Assembly: GCA_963582065.1 (NCBI GenBank)
Contig: CAUZRQ010000011.1
Span: 15,215-79,214 of the forward strand
Direction of reading: 5' to 3'
DNA length: 64,000 bases
Source of the DNA: UBA8437 sp963582065
GTDB lineage: Bacteria > Planctomycetota > Planctomycetia > Planctomycetales > Planctomycetaceae
A model generated the notes under the pieces. It made no database searches. It worked only from the letters and a program-made list of their open reading frames with translations, and had not been told where the DNA came from. Positions 52,042 to 61,367 of the stretch are shown here, piece by piece (the first letter of the stretch is position 1; each line of letters begins with the position of its first letter). The position numbers were made by a program, and so were the translations under genes.

Positions 52042-52899
52042 TCAGGCCGAGGCTCGCCGGTCGTCCTCGCGGTGCACCACGGGTTCGAACCGCGTCAACC
52101 TCTTGACCATCACCTCGATCGCCTCGGGATTCTCGTCGACCAGCACGGCGTTGCGATCGTGTTTCAGCGCCGCTTCACCGGTCGTTCCGCTGCCGGCAAA
52201 GAAATCGAGCACGGTGTCGCCGGGATGGCTGTGGACACGGATGATCCGTTCGAGGATTCCCAGCGGCTTCTGCGTGGGGTAGCCGGTCCGTTCCTTGCCG
52301 GTGGGGCTGACGATGGTGTGCCACCAGCAGTCGGTGGGTGTCTTACCGCGGGCGGCCTTTTCGGGTCCGACCAGCCCGGGAGCCATGTAGGGGATGCGGT
52401 CGATGTCGTCGTAGCGGTACGTGTAGTCATCGGGCGTGCGGGCGTACCACAGGATGTTGTCGTGCTTGGGCGACCAGCGCTTCTTCGACCGGCCCCCGTA
52501 GTCGTAGGACCAGATGATCTCGTTGACGAACGACTCGCGGCCGAAGATCCCGTCCAGCAGCACCTTGGCGTAGTGCACCTCACGGTAGTCGAGGTGCAGC
52601 ATCAGGCTGCCGGTGGGCGTCAGCAGCCGGCGGGCTTCATCGAGCCGTGGTTTGAGGAACGCGAGGTAGTCGTCGAAGGCGTCGGTGAACGCCTGTCGGC
52701 CGAGTTCCTCGGTCCGGTACCGCCGGCCTCCGAACCCGGTGCGGTCGCCGTCGTCGTCCTGGACCGTCTTCAGGCGTCTTCGGGATTGATCGCGACCGGT
52801 ATTGAACGGCGGGTCGATGTAGATCAACTCGAACGACGCGTCGGGCCAGCGTTGGATCAGCGTGAGGTTGTCGGCGTGATGGATGTTGAGGGTGGGCAT
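52042..52899 (-). CDS. Site-specific DNA methyltransferase (N6-adenine/N4-cytosine type)
   Basis: 285 residues. The catalytic motif IV is DPPF at 29-32 (IYIDPPFNTG), and the SAM-binding motif I, DFFAGSGTTGEAA, comes near the C-terminus, so motif order is that of the beta class. There is a YPTQKP segment (about 207) typical of this class. No restriction endonuclease gene is next to it, so it is an orphan methyltransferase that may affect gene regulation, replication or phage defence. The recognition sequence is not deducible. It is convergent with the dehydrogenase gene, with a 7 bp gap. Confidence 0.88.
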   Translation of the reverse strand: MPTLNIHHADNLTLIQRWPDASFELIYIDPPFNTGRDQSRRRLKTVQDDDGDRTGFGGRRYRTEELGRQAFTDAFDDYLAFLKPRLDEARRLLTPTGSLMLHLDYREVHYAKVLLDGIFGRESFVNEIIWSYDYGGRSKKRWSPKHDNILWYARTPDDYTYRYDDIDRIPYMAPGLVGPEKAARGKTPTDCWWHTIVSPTGKERTGYPTQKPLGILERIIRVHSHPGDTVLDFFAGSGTTGEAALKHDRNAVLVDENPEAIEVMVKRLTRFEPVVHREDDRRASA

Positions 52900-53082
52900 C
52901 GTGGACCGGTTGTCCTGGCCAAGACGTGGCGGGATTCTATCACGAGCTTATCCCGCGGCACGTCGAGAAAACCCGTGGTCGACGGGTGAATCGCATTTCT
53001 GTCCCGGCCCGGTGCGTGGGGGCAACATCGGGACACCGAGCGGGGATTGCGTTTCGGCAGGAACCGTCGTCTGAAAAGAAAC

Positions 53083-53109
53083 ACCCGCCATCGCGAAGCG
53101 ATGGCGGGT
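53083..53109 (-). terminator. Strong intrinsic terminator after tRNA-Asp
   Basis: A perfect 12-bp stem, ACCCGCCATCGC paired with GCGATGGCGGGT, with a 3-nt loop. On the minus strand it is followed by GTTTCTTTTC (T-rich). It starts 10 nt beyond the tRNA-Asp 3' end, as expected of an intrinsic terminator for that gene. Confidence 0.8.
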
Positions 53110-53118
53110 TTCGAGAAG

Positions 53119-53192
<74 letters not shown>

Positions 53193-53332
53193 TACCAGCC
53201 GATCCGGCCGAGGCCCGATCGTCAGCCACGATTCTAGCCAGACCGGATTGGTGGTCAAGAGATGCGGCGGGCGCAATGCCGCGGGGGTCGAGTTAGACTG
53301 GCCGGCGAATTGATATCGACCGGAGGTTCCCG

Positions 53333-54781
53333 ATGCGTCGCCCCACGATTCTCGCCATCGCCCTGCTGGGGTGGTGTGTCTCGACGGCACCGGCCGCCGA
53401 ACCCATCACCCGGCCCGCCGCCCGGGTCGCCCTGCACAAGGCGGTCAATTTCTTTCGCAAGACCGTCTCGGCCGACGGCGGGTACCTGTGGCGATACAGC
53501 CACGACCTGAAGCGGCGCGAGGGCGAGGGGAAAGCCGAGCCGGGGACGTCGTGGGTGCAGCCGCCCGGAACACCGACCGTCGGTGAAGGGTTGCTGGGTG
53601 CCTGGCTGACCTGTGGTGACCCCGTGCTCCGCGACGCCGCGGTGCACGCAGGGCATCACCTGGTCCGTGGCCAACTGCGTTCGGGCGGATGGGATTACCG
53701 GATCGAGACCGAACCGGCTCGTCGCAGGAATTACGCGTACCGGATCGACGGCAATGCCGAGGGCCGGAACCGGACCACGCTGGACGACAACACCACCCAG
53801 TCGGCACTCCGGTTCCTGATGCACCTGGACCGGGCCCTCGACTACAAGGACCAGCCGGTTCACTCGGCGGTCGAGTACGCCCTGGACGCTCTGATCAAGG
53901 CGCAGTTCCCCAACGGGGCCTGGTCGCAGCGATACGATTCGTTCCCCGATCCGAAGAAGTTCCCGGTCCGCAAGGCGAGTTACCAGAAGACCTGGTCGCG
54001 GACCTTTCCCCAGAAGCGGTACTACACCTTCTACACCTTCAATGACAACTCGATTGCCGATGTGGTCCGGACGATGATCGAGGCCCGCGAGATCTACGGC
54101 CTCAAGAAGTACCAGGCGGCAGCCGAAAAGGCCGGCGACTTCATCCTGTCAGCCCAGATGCCCGATCCGCAGCCCGCCTGGGCCCAGCAGTACGATCTCG
54201 ACATGCATCCGGCCTGGGCCCGCAAGTTCGAACCTCCTTCGGTCACCGGCGGGGAATCCCAGGGCGTGATGCGGACGCTGATATTCCTGTACCAGAAAAC
54301 CGGCCGCGAGGATTTCCTCAATGCCGTGCCGCGGGCACTCAACTACCTGAAGAAATCGGAGATCTCCAAGGGACGGTTGGCGAGGTTTTACGAGTTGAAG
54401 ACCAATCGTCCGTTGTACTTCACCAGGAAGTACCAGTTGGTCTACACCGATGATGACTTGCCGACACACTACGGCTTCCAGGTGAACTCGGGCCTGGATT
54501 CGATCGAGGCCGCCTGGCGGCGGGCCAAGCGGGACGGTCAGTTGAAGCCGGTGGATGCGAGCGTGTTGCCGCGTCGGAAACGTCCGAAGCTGACAGCCGC
54601 GGTCACCAGGCGGGCGGGGGAGGCCGTCGATTCGATGGATGCTCGCGGAGCGTGGATCGAGCAGGGCCAGTTGCGGTACCAGGGCGACGGAACCCGGGAC
54701 AAGAAGGTCCCGGTGATTTCGACCCTGGTGTTTGTCCGTCACATCGGCTCGCTGGCGGCCTACATCGCGGCGAGCAGGTAG
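53333..54781 (+). CDS. Pectate lyase, polysaccharide lyase family 10 type
   Basis: 482 residues, signal peptide MRRPTILAIALLGWCVSTAPAA. Family PL10 traits are the alpha/alpha-toroid with TTLDDNTTQSALRFLM, FYTFNDNSIADVVR, and, downstream, PQPAWAQQYDLDMHPAWARKFEPPSVTGGES, which contain the conserved D, R and K positions around the calcium site. It should cleave polygalacturonate in the periplasm or outside. The gene is alone on the plus strand, without a transporter nearby. The C-terminal 150 residues are more variable, with LVYTDDDLPTHYGF. Confidence 0.86.
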   Translation: MRRPTILAIALLGWCVSTAPAAEPITRPAARVALHKAVNFFRKTVSADGGYLWRYSHDLKRREGEGKAEPGTSWVQPPGTPTVGEGLLGAWLTCGDPVLRDAAVHAGHHLVRGQLRSGGWDYRIETEPARRRNYAYRIDGNAEGRNRTTLDDNTTQSALRFLMHLDRALDYKDQPVHSAVEYALDALIKAQFPNGAWSQRYDSFPDPKKFPVRKASYQKTWSRTFPQKRYYTFYTFNDNSIADVVRTMIEAREIYGLKKYQAAAEKAGDFILSAQMPDPQPAWAQQYDLDMHPAWARKFEPPSVTGGESQGVMRTLIFLYQKTGREDFLNAVPRALNYLKKSEISKGRLARFYELKTNRPLYFTRKYQLVYTDDDLPTHYGFQVNSGLDSIEAAWRRAKRDGQLKPVDASVLPRRKRPKLTAAVTRRAGEAVDSMDARGAWIEQGQLRYQGDGTRDKKVPVISTLVFVRHIGSLAAYIAASR

Positions 54782-54785
54782 CGGG

Positions 54786-55598
54786 TTATCCTTCGGCGAC
54801 CGCCTTCATCTTCTCGAGGCCTTCGCGGGCCACTTCCTCGGGGTCCTGTTCCCAGAGGTCCTCGCGGAACAGCTCCAGCGACAGCCACCTGTCGTATCCC
54901 ACGTCCCGCAGCAGCTGGCAGTAGCGGCCGAGGTCGAAGACGCCGTCGCCGGGCATCACACGATCCGGGTCGTGCTGTTCCTCTCGGGGCTTGGTGTCGA
55001 TGCAGTCGTTGAAGTGCGAGATGGCGATCTGGTCGGCGGTCAGCTTGGCGATCGACTCGACATCTCCGCCGCCGCGGTAGATGTGGAACGGATCGAGAAC
55101 GGTCGTGGCGTCGGTGTCGCCGCTGCCCTCCATCACCCGCAACGCGGCTTCGATCGAGTTGACCTGCTCGCTGAATCCCAGGAACTCCATGATCGGCTTG
55201 ATGCCGAATTCCCGGCCGACCTCCAGCAGCCGGGCGTACTGCCGACCGCCCAGTTCGAAATCGACCTCTCCCAGCGGTGGTCCGCCGATGGCGTAGGTTG
55301 CCCCCACCTCCACCGACTGCTCAAGCCGCCGCTTGATCTCGTCGATCTCCTGCTCGTACTCCTCGCCGGAGGTGTCCCACCACCCCTTGAGGAAAATGGT
55401 CGTGGGCACCTCCAGCCCGTTGTCGTCGACGGCCTTGCGGATATCGGCCAGGGTGCCGCCGGTCAGCAGGTAGAGGTCGATGTCGTCGTGCCACAACTCG
55501 ATCGCCCCGTAACCGGTCCGGCCGGCGATCGCGATCTTTTCCAGGATCGGGGTTGGGCGGATGGTGCTCGAGTTCAGGCTGTAGACGAAGTCGGCCAT
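54786..55598 (-). CDS. Sugar phosphate isomerase/epimerase family (xylose isomerase-like TIM barrel)
   Basis: 270 residues from MADFVYSLNSSTI (55598). The frame continues to 55715 but lacks a leader there. The AP-endonuclease-2/xylose-isomerase-like barrel shows GYGAIELWHDDIDLYL (motif with Glu), VPTTIFLKGWW, KPIMEFLGF, TTVLDPFHIYRGGGD and MPGDGVFDLGRYCQLL, followed by LSLELFREDLW, which carry the metal ligands Glu, Asp/His and Glu. Substrate unknown. Convergent with the pectate lyase gene after 4 bp. Confidence 0.86.
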   Translation of the reverse strand: MADFVYSLNSSTIRPTPILEKIAIAGRTGYGAIELWHDDIDLYLLTGGTLADIRKAVDDNGLEVPTTIFLKGWWDTSGEEYEQEIDEIKRRLEQSVEVGATYAIGGPPLGEVDFELGGRQYARLLEVGREFGIKPIMEFLGFSEQVNSIEAALRVMEGSGDTDATTVLDPFHIYRGGGDVESIAKLTADQIAISHFNDCIDTKPREEQHDPDRVMPGDGVFDLGRYCQLLRDVGYDRWLSLELFREDLWEQDPEEVAREGLEKMKAVAEG

Positions 55599-55729
55599 GG
55601 TCGTGTTTCCGGAGTTGAGATTGCCGAAATCGCGGGACGCCGGCGTGGAGGTCGATGACAGTGGTCTTTCGTCGCCACGGGTCGAATTGTACCCTGCCGA
55701 AAGCACCGCTTCCAAACCGGCCGACCAAG

Positions 55730-57007
55730 ATGCCTGGCCTACTGAAACTCGTCGCCTGCCTGATGCTGACCGGGCTGCTCGCCGGTCGTGCGGGCGTTGC
55801 CGGCGAGATCGTCAGGTACGAGTCGCGGCGGCTGGTCCTGCACACCGACGTGGCACCGGCGACGGCCAAGATGCTCGTCCGCGCCTTCGAGTCCGCGTGG
55901 GAGACGTGGGTGGGCGAGTTGGGCCCACCGCCGGCTGACAAGGGCGGCAAGCCGTTGCGGATCATCGGTTGCGTGATGGTTGCCCCCGGGAAGTTCTCCG
56001 ATGCCGGGCTGCTGCCGAAATCGGTCGAGCGGTTCCTCGGCAGTGAGCACCCGGGTAAACACCAGCGGAACCGGTTCTGGATGAAGAACCGGGCGAGCGA
56101 CTACTACCGCCGTCACCTGATGATCCACGAGGCGACTCACTGCTTCATGACGGCCCGCGGCGTGACGATGCTGCCGGTGTGGTACCTGGAGGGGACGGCC
56201 GAGCTGTTTGCGACGCATGTCACCGACCGGTCGACCGGTCGATTCCGTTTCGGAGTGATGCCGTCCGATGTCAGTCAACTGCCCGGCTGGGGTCGGCTGG
56301 GGATGTTGCGTCGAGACGTCCGCCGCGGCCGGCTGCCCCGCTTCGAGATGCTCTCGGGGCTGTGGAAAACCGAGCACGAGAAGATATCGACCTATGCCTG
56401 GTCGTGGGCCTACTGTCGTTTTCTGGCGTCGCACCCCGTCTACCGGTCCGGTTTCCGGGAACTGGGCAAGCACCTCTCCGACGGGCGGTTCGGCGCGGCG
56501 TTGGAGCGAGAGTTCGATTCGCGCTCCGATGCGCTGCAGTTCGAATGGCGACTGGCGGCCCGGGACATGGTGCCGGGGTTCGACTTCCAGCGGTCGGCGA
56601 TCCGGTTCGTGAGGTCCCGGCCCCTGGCGGCCGACGGGGCCCGGACGGTTGTGGCAGCCGATCGGGGTTGGCAGTCGACCGGCGTGCGGGTCGAGAAGGG
56701 ACGCGGCCTGAGAGTGGTGGCCGACGGGCGGTTCACCCTCGCGCGGAAACCCAAGCCGTGGATCAGCACCGCCGACGGGATCAGTTTCCGCTACCACGCG
56801 GGATTGCCGCTGGGTCGACTGGTCGGCGTGGTGCAGCCGGACCGCGTGACATCGGACACGCCGCCGCGGGTCGTCTCGCTGGGCACCGACGGGCGGCTGT
56901 TGCCCAAGACGTCGGGGACGCTGTTCCTGCGGCTGAATGACTTCCTGAGCGAGCTGGCCGACAACACGGGGATGGTGACCGTCGAGATCCGGAACCCGAA
57001 GCGTTGA
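55730..57007 (+). CDS. Exported gluzincin-type metallopeptidase (DUF1570-like)
   Basis: 425 residues with a signal peptide (MPGLLKLVACLMLTGLLAG, cleavage near AGVAG). A zinc motif HEATH at 133-137 and a downstream Glu154 in WYLEGTAELF form the HExxH...E arrangement. An N-terminal strand-rich part (RYESRRLVLHTDVAPATAKM) precedes it. The C-terminal 130 residues look like a separate beta domain. The family is common in planctomycetes; substrates are unknown. It is divergent from the isomerase gene, and its stop is 1 bp from that of the convergent aminotransferase. Confidence 0.83.
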   Translation: MPGLLKLVACLMLTGLLAGRAGVAGEIVRYESRRLVLHTDVAPATAKMLVRAFESAWETWVGELGPPPADKGGKPLRIIGCVMVAPGKFSDAGLLPKSVERFLGSEHPGKHQRNRFWMKNRASDYYRRHLMIHEATHCFMTARGVTMLPVWYLEGTAELFATHVTDRSTGRFRFGVMPSDVSQLPGWGRLGMLRRDVRRGRLPRFEMLSGLWKTEHEKISTYAWSWAYCRFLASHPVYRSGFRELGKHLSDGRFGAALEREFDSRSDALQFEWRLAARDMVPGFDFQRSAIRFVRSRPLAADGARTVVAADRGWQSTGVRVEKGRGLRVVADGRFTLARKPKPWISTADGISFRYHAGLPLGRLVGVVQPDRVTSDTPPRVVSLGTDGRLLPKTSGTLFLRLNDFLSELADNTGMVTVEIRNPKR

Positions 57008-57008
57008 G

Positions 57009-58193
57009 TCACAGGCACTTGGACAACGAGTTCACCAGGTGGTCGATGTCGGCGACGGTGTTGTAGAGATGGCACGAGATGCGGATATAGCGTTGCCCGT
57101 GCATTGTCGTCACCGGGGTCTCGATCCCGAACTCCTGTTGCAGGGTTCTCTGGAGCAGATCGACGTGCCCGTGCCCGGTTTCGGCGTCGGGTTCGCCCGG
57201 AAGCGGGACGATGGTCATCGGTCCGTACCAGCGGCGGCTCTCGGGGGTGGGAGCCTGGAGGCCTGTCAATTCGAGCACCCGTCGTCGGGCCTGGTTGACC
57301 AGTTCGTGTGACTGGTCGCGGAACCGTTGGATTCCGTAGTCCTCCAGAAACGCGATCGCCTCGGGGATGGCCAGCCAGCAGGCGGGGTCGCGGGTGCCGC
57401 CCCAGGTGAACTCGTCCTTCCACGACGGGTCGCGTCCGCTGACGCTGCCGCCCCAGCTGGTGATGGCCGGACGAATGCGGTGTTGGTGTCGGCGACGGAC
57501 CCACAGGAACCCGCTGCCGAAGGGGGCCGAGAGCCACTTGTGGCAGCTGGCGGTGTAGTAATCGCAGCCGAGTTGCTCGAGATCCAGCGGCAGCGTGGCG
57601 ACCGCGTGCGGTCCATCGACGCAGACGGGCACCCCGTGCCGTGAGGCCGCCTGACAGATCGACTCGATCGGCAACGTCGTCGCGGTGGCCGAGGTCACGT
57701 GGCTGGCAACCAGCAGGCGGGTGCGATCGGTGATCGAGGCCGCCAGGTGCTCGACCAGTCGCTCGGACGAGTCGTCCTCGAGCAGCGGCCAAGGCAGCCG
57801 GCGGACGACCAGTTCGGCTCCGGCCGCCTGGCAGGTCTTCTGCCACAGTCTCCGGACGGCCCCGTATTCGTGGTCGGTCACCAGCACCTGGTCGCCGGCT
57901 TCCAGTTCGACGCTGCGGGCCACGATGTTCATCCCCGTGGTCGCGTTGTCGACCAGCACCAGGTCACGGGGGTCGGCTCCGACGAATCGCCCCAGCACCG
58001 AGCAGGTCTCGTCGAGCAGTCCCTCGAGCCGTCGCACGAAGAACTCCATCGGCTGCCCCTGCAGCTCGGCCGTCCACCGCTGTTGGGATTCGCGGACCGG
58101 CCGCGGGGCGAGGCCGAACGAGCCGTGGTTCAGGTAGGTGACGCCGTCGGGAATGTCCCACGCGTCGGAGATCGGGGAGGACGGTGGGTTCAT
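57009..58193 (-). CDS. Class V aminotransferase-family PLP enzyme
   Basis: 394 residues from ATG 58193; a longer frame on the same strand to 59855 is a shadow of the MATE gene. It starts TYLNHGSFGLAPRPV, as in isopenicillin-N-epimerase-like/class V proteins. PLP contacts are VLVDNATTGMN, VCVDGPHA with the Asp, and the Schiff-base Lys219 in TASCHKWLSAPFGSG. WGGTRDPACWLA follows. Members include cysteine desulfurases and epimerases, but an active-site Cys loop of the desulfurase type is not clear. Its start overlaps the stop of the MATE gene (ATGA). Confidence 0.88.
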   Translation of the reverse strand: MNPPSSPISDAWDIPDGVTYLNHGSFGLAPRPVRESQQRWTAELQGQPMEFFVRRLEGLLDETCSVLGRFVGADPRDLVLVDNATTGMNIVARSVELEAGDQVLVTDHEYGAVRRLWQKTCQAAGAELVVRRLPWPLLEDDSSERLVEHLAASITDRTRLLVASHVTSATATTLPIESICQAASRHGVPVCVDGPHAVATLPLDLEQLGCDYYTASCHKWLSAPFGSGFLWVRRRHQHRIRPAITSWGGSVSGRDPSWKDEFTWGGTRDPACWLAIPEAIAFLEDYGIQRFRDQSHELVNQARRRVLELTGLQAPTPESRRWYGPMTIVPLPGEPDAETGHGHVDLLQRTLQQEFGIETPVTTMHGQRYIRISCHLYNTVADIDHLVNSLSKCL

Positions 58194-59638
58194 GTCATCG
58201 GCGGAGGCTTGGCAGCGGGTTTGGGCGAGAAGGATTCGGTGGCGGGCAGCAGATCGGGTTCGAGCACGGTCATCGTTTGCCACTTGCCGTCGAGGAATCT
58301 CCAGAGGAAGCCGAGGGCCAGCAGGACGATGAAGCCGGTGCAGGCGATCCAGCCGGTGTGCAGTGTCAGGAGGCCGTTGCGGATGAGGATCCACGTGGGC
58401 AGGACCATCACCAGCCATGCGGCGACCAGTGTCAACCACAGCCCGAACCGGGTGTCGCCGGCTCCGCGGATGGCCGAGCTGAAGACGATGATGATCGCGT
58501 CGAAGAAGGCGTAGACGGCGACATAACGCAGCAGGATCACCGTCAGGTCCTGCACTCGGGCGAAGTCCTCCGCGTCGGCCATCGCCGCATAGGGTAGCAG
58601 GAGGATGTCCGGCACGGTGAGGTAGAGTGCGGAGAAGGAGAGCATGTAGATGGCGGTCAGCACGAAGGCGGTCCAGGTCGTGCGGATCGCCAGCTGTGGC
58701 CGACCCTCTCCCACCCGTCGTCCCACCAGCGTCATCACGGCGGTGCCGACACCGAGCATGGGGACGAAGGCCATCGAGTTGATGTTGAACGCGAGGTTGG
58801 TGGCGGCCAGTTCGTCGGAGCCGAGTTGACCGAGCAGCAGCAGGAAGACGGTGAAACCGGCCACGTCGACCAGCGACATCACTCCGTTGGGCACGCCGTA
58901 CTTGATGAAGCGTCCAAACAGCTCGCGGTCGAAACGACGGTTGGCAAGCAGCCCGAATTTTCGGACCGTTTCGGGTCTGAGCAACACGACGGCGTAGAGC
59001 CCCACGGCGGTGAACTGTGCCGAAACGGTCGCGACCGCCGCTCCGGTGATGCCCCATCCGGGAATCGGACCGGCACCGAAAATCAGCACGTAGTCCAGGC
59101 CGATGTTCAGCAGCGACGCGATGACGTTGACCCACATCACCACGGTGGTGCGGCCCCGGCCGGTGAAGAAACTCGAGAGGGCACCGCTGAGCAGGAAGGG
59201 GAGGCTGCCCAGGCAGAGGACCCTGAGGTAGCGGACCTCCAGTACCTGGACGGTGGGGTCGTGACCGCCCCAGGCGAAGATCGGGCCGGCCAGCGGGGTG
59301 AGCAGGGCCAGCAGCACGCCGGCCGCCAGCGAGAGGTAGATGGCCTGCCAGAGCGAGGCGGCGATGCGATCGGGACGTTTGGCCCCGTCGTACTGAGAGA
59401 TGAAGGTGTTGGTGTACATCGCCACCCCGAAGGGGACCGAAAGCAGGGTCCAGTGCACCATCGAGGCCGGCATCGCGGCGGCCAGGGCTTCCGGGCTGTG
59501 CCAGGTCAGGAAGATCCGGTCGACGACGTACATCAGCGTGACGGATCCCGAGCTGATGACCAGCGGCAGGGCGACCTGGAGCAGTTCGCGGGTGCTGCCG
59601 GGAGCAGGTTCGGGTGGCGAACTGTTTTCGGTCGTCAC
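58190..59638 (-). CDS. MATE-family multidrug/metabolite efflux transporter
   Basis: 482 residues with 12 predicted membrane helices. MATE traits are VALPLVISSGSVTLMYVVDRIF in helix 1, NTFISQYDGAKRPDRIAASLW, and VNVIASLLNIGLDYVLIF, all near their usual positions. It works with an Na+ or H+ gradient. The overlapping downstream aminotransferase gene suggests that both act on a related compound. Translation starts at 59638 (MTTENSSPPEP). Confidence 0.9.
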   Translation of the reverse strand: MTTENSSPPEPAPGSTRELLQVALPLVISSGSVTLMYVVDRIFLTWHSPEALAAAMPASMVHWTLLSVPFGVAMYTNTFISQYDGAKRPDRIAASLWQAIYLSLAAGVLLALLTPLAGPIFAWGGHDPTVQVLEVRYLRVLCLGSLPFLLSGALSSFFTGRGRTTVVMWVNVIASLLNIGLDYVLIFGAGPIPGWGITGAAVATVSAQFTAVGLYAVVLLRPETVRKFGLLANRRFDRELFGRFIKYGVPNGVMSLVDVAGFTVFLLLLGQLGSDELAATNLAFNINSMAFVPMLGVGTAVMTLVGRRVGEGRPQLAIRTTWTAFVLTAIYMLSFSALYLTVPDILLLPYAAMADAEDFARVQDLTVILLRYVAVYAFFDAIIIVFSSAIRGAGDTRFGLWLTLVAAWLVMVLPTWILIRNGLLTLHTGWIACTGFIVLLALGFLWRFLDGKWQTMTVLEPDLLPATESFSPKPAAKPPPMT

Positions 59639-59866
59639 GTCCGTGCACCTCCTGCTGTGCCCGACGGCAACGACTGGTTGCTAGAATCGTCGGAGAGCAC
59701 TCGTGCGAAGTCGCTAGGTTAGAAGGGCAGGGCGGCCGGGTAAAGGAGATCGCCTTGGCGGCACCGGCTGCGGCTCGTTGCGAAGGCCGCAGGCAGCCGC
59801 TAGTTTGCTCTGTGCGCCGGTTCCAGAGGCCGGCCCCTTCATCCCGACGGTACACCGAGCCCCATC

Positions 59867-61336
59867 ATGATTCCGCACCAGTCGCGTTCGTTGCGCTGCA
59901 GCCTTCTGGCCGGCGTGCTGTTTCTGTCCGCGGCGGTCGCCGTGCCCGCTGCGGCGCGGGGCGAGGCCAGGCTGGCAACCGTCTTCGCCGACCACATGGT
60001 GCTGCAAAGGGGCCGGGCCGTGCCGGTGTGGGGCACCGCAGCGGCCGGTGAGCAGATAGCCGTCTCGATCGGCAAGCGGACCCGTTCGACCAAGGCCGAT
60101 GAGGCCGGGCGGTGGAAGGTGACGCTGGAGGCGATGCCGGCCGGGGGACCGCACCAGTTGGTCGTCCGGGCGACCAACACGCTGAAGGTCACCGATGTGC
60201 TGGTCGGCGAGGTCTGGCTGGCCAGCGGCCAGAGCAACATGGCGATGGCGGTCCGGCGTTGCCGTGACGTCAAGGCCGAACAGGCGGCAGCCGATTTTCC
60301 GAAGATCCGGATGTTCACCGTCAAGCGGTCGGCGAAGCTCATGCCCCAGGCCGATTGCCAGGGCCAGTGGCAGGTCTGCAGCCCGCAGACGGTCGGGGGG
60401 TTTTCGGGCACGGCCTACTTCTTCGGTCGCCGGCTGCATGCCGAGCTCGGTGTCCCCGTGGGCCTGATCAACTCGTCCTGGGGCGGTACGGCGATCGAGG
60501 CCTGGACCAGCCTCGGCGTGCAGAAACAGGACAGCCGCCTGGCACCCGTGTTCGCCCCGTGGAAGGGCAAGCCCGGAGCCAACCGCAACAAGCCGGCCAA
60601 CCTCTACAACGGCATGATCGAGCCGCTGATCGGCTACGGCATCCGGGGTGCGATCTGGTACCAGGGCGAGAGGAACTCGAAGTCGGTTTCCGCGGCCCGG
60701 CTCTACCGGCACCAGTTGCCGCTGTTGATCAGCGACTGGCGGAAGCGGTGGGGGCAGGGGGGGCCTGAGAACTTCCCGTTCTTCTGGGTCCAGTTGCCCA
60801 ATTTCAAGGCACGACAAGCGGATCCCAACCGGGTCACGTCGTGGGCGGTGATGCGGGAGAGCATGCAACTGGCGTTGAGGCAGCCGGCAACGGGAATGGC
60901 GGTGACGATTGACGTGGGCGAGGCTCGAAACATCCATCCGAAGAACAAGCAGGATGTCGGGCACCGGTTGGCCCAGGCGGCGCTGGCGGTGGCCTACAGG
61001 AAGGAACTGGTCCCGATGGGTCCGCTGATGAGGTCGGTGACGATCGAGGATTCTCGGGTGCGTGTGCAGTTCGACCACGTGGGCGAGAAGCTGGTGGTCC
61101 GGGGCAAGCAGCAGGTGGTCCAGGGGTTCGCCCTGGCCGGTCCCGACAAGGTGTTCCATCCGGCGGCGGCGCGGGTCGAGGGGAAAACGGTCGTGATCGA
61201 GTCGAAGGAGGTGCCCGACCCGATCGCGGTGCGGTACGCGTTTGCCGACAACCCCGAGGTCAATCTCTACAACTCGGCCAACATTCCCGCGGCTCCGTTC
61301 CGGACCGACGACTGGGACTCGGCAGCAGCACCCTGA
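59867..61336 (+). CDS. Sialate O-acetylesterase-like (SASA/SGNH family) exported hydrolase
   Basis: 489 residues; signal peptide ending near VPAAARGEA. An N-terminal carbohydrate-type beta domain (FADHMVLQRGRAVPVWGTA) is followed by the SGNH nucleophile motif WLASGQSNM with Ser123, then VGLINSSWGGTAIEAWTS, AIWYQGERNSKS and, late, DVGEARNIHPKNKQDVGHRLA with the catalytic Asp/His. The family removes acetyl groups from sialic acids and other glycans. Position next to pectin degradation (8 kb away) fits an extracellular glycan-deacetylating function. Confidence 0.88.
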   Translation: MIPHQSRSLRCSLLAGVLFLSAAVAVPAAARGEARLATVFADHMVLQRGRAVPVWGTAAAGEQIAVSIGKRTRSTKADEAGRWKVTLEAMPAGGPHQLVVRATNTLKVTDVLVGEVWLASGQSNMAMAVRRCRDVKAEQAAADFPKIRMFTVKRSAKLMPQADCQGQWQVCSPQTVGGFSGTAYFFGRRLHAELGVPVGLINSSWGGTAIEAWTSLGVQKQDSRLAPVFAPWKGKPGANRNKPANLYNGMIEPLIGYGIRGAIWYQGERNSKSVSAARLYRHQLPLLISDWRKRWGQGGPENFPFFWVQLPNFKARQADPNRVTSWAVMRESMQLALRQPATGMAVTIDVGEARNIHPKNKQDVGHRLAQAALAVAYRKELVPMGPLMRSVTIEDSRVRVQFDHVGEKLVVRGKQQVVQGFALAGPDKVFHPAAARVEGKTVVIESKEVPDPIAVRYAFADNPEVNLYNSANIPAAPFRTDDWDSAAAP

Positions 61337-61367
61337 CCTGGCCACCGCGGGCCTCGGAAATAAAGAC

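Noticed and set aside
58194..59855. N-terminal extension of the class V aminotransferase frame to 948 codons
   Set aside because: The extension overlaps the MATE gene in another frame and is Arg/Pro-rich; the real start is the ATG at 58193.
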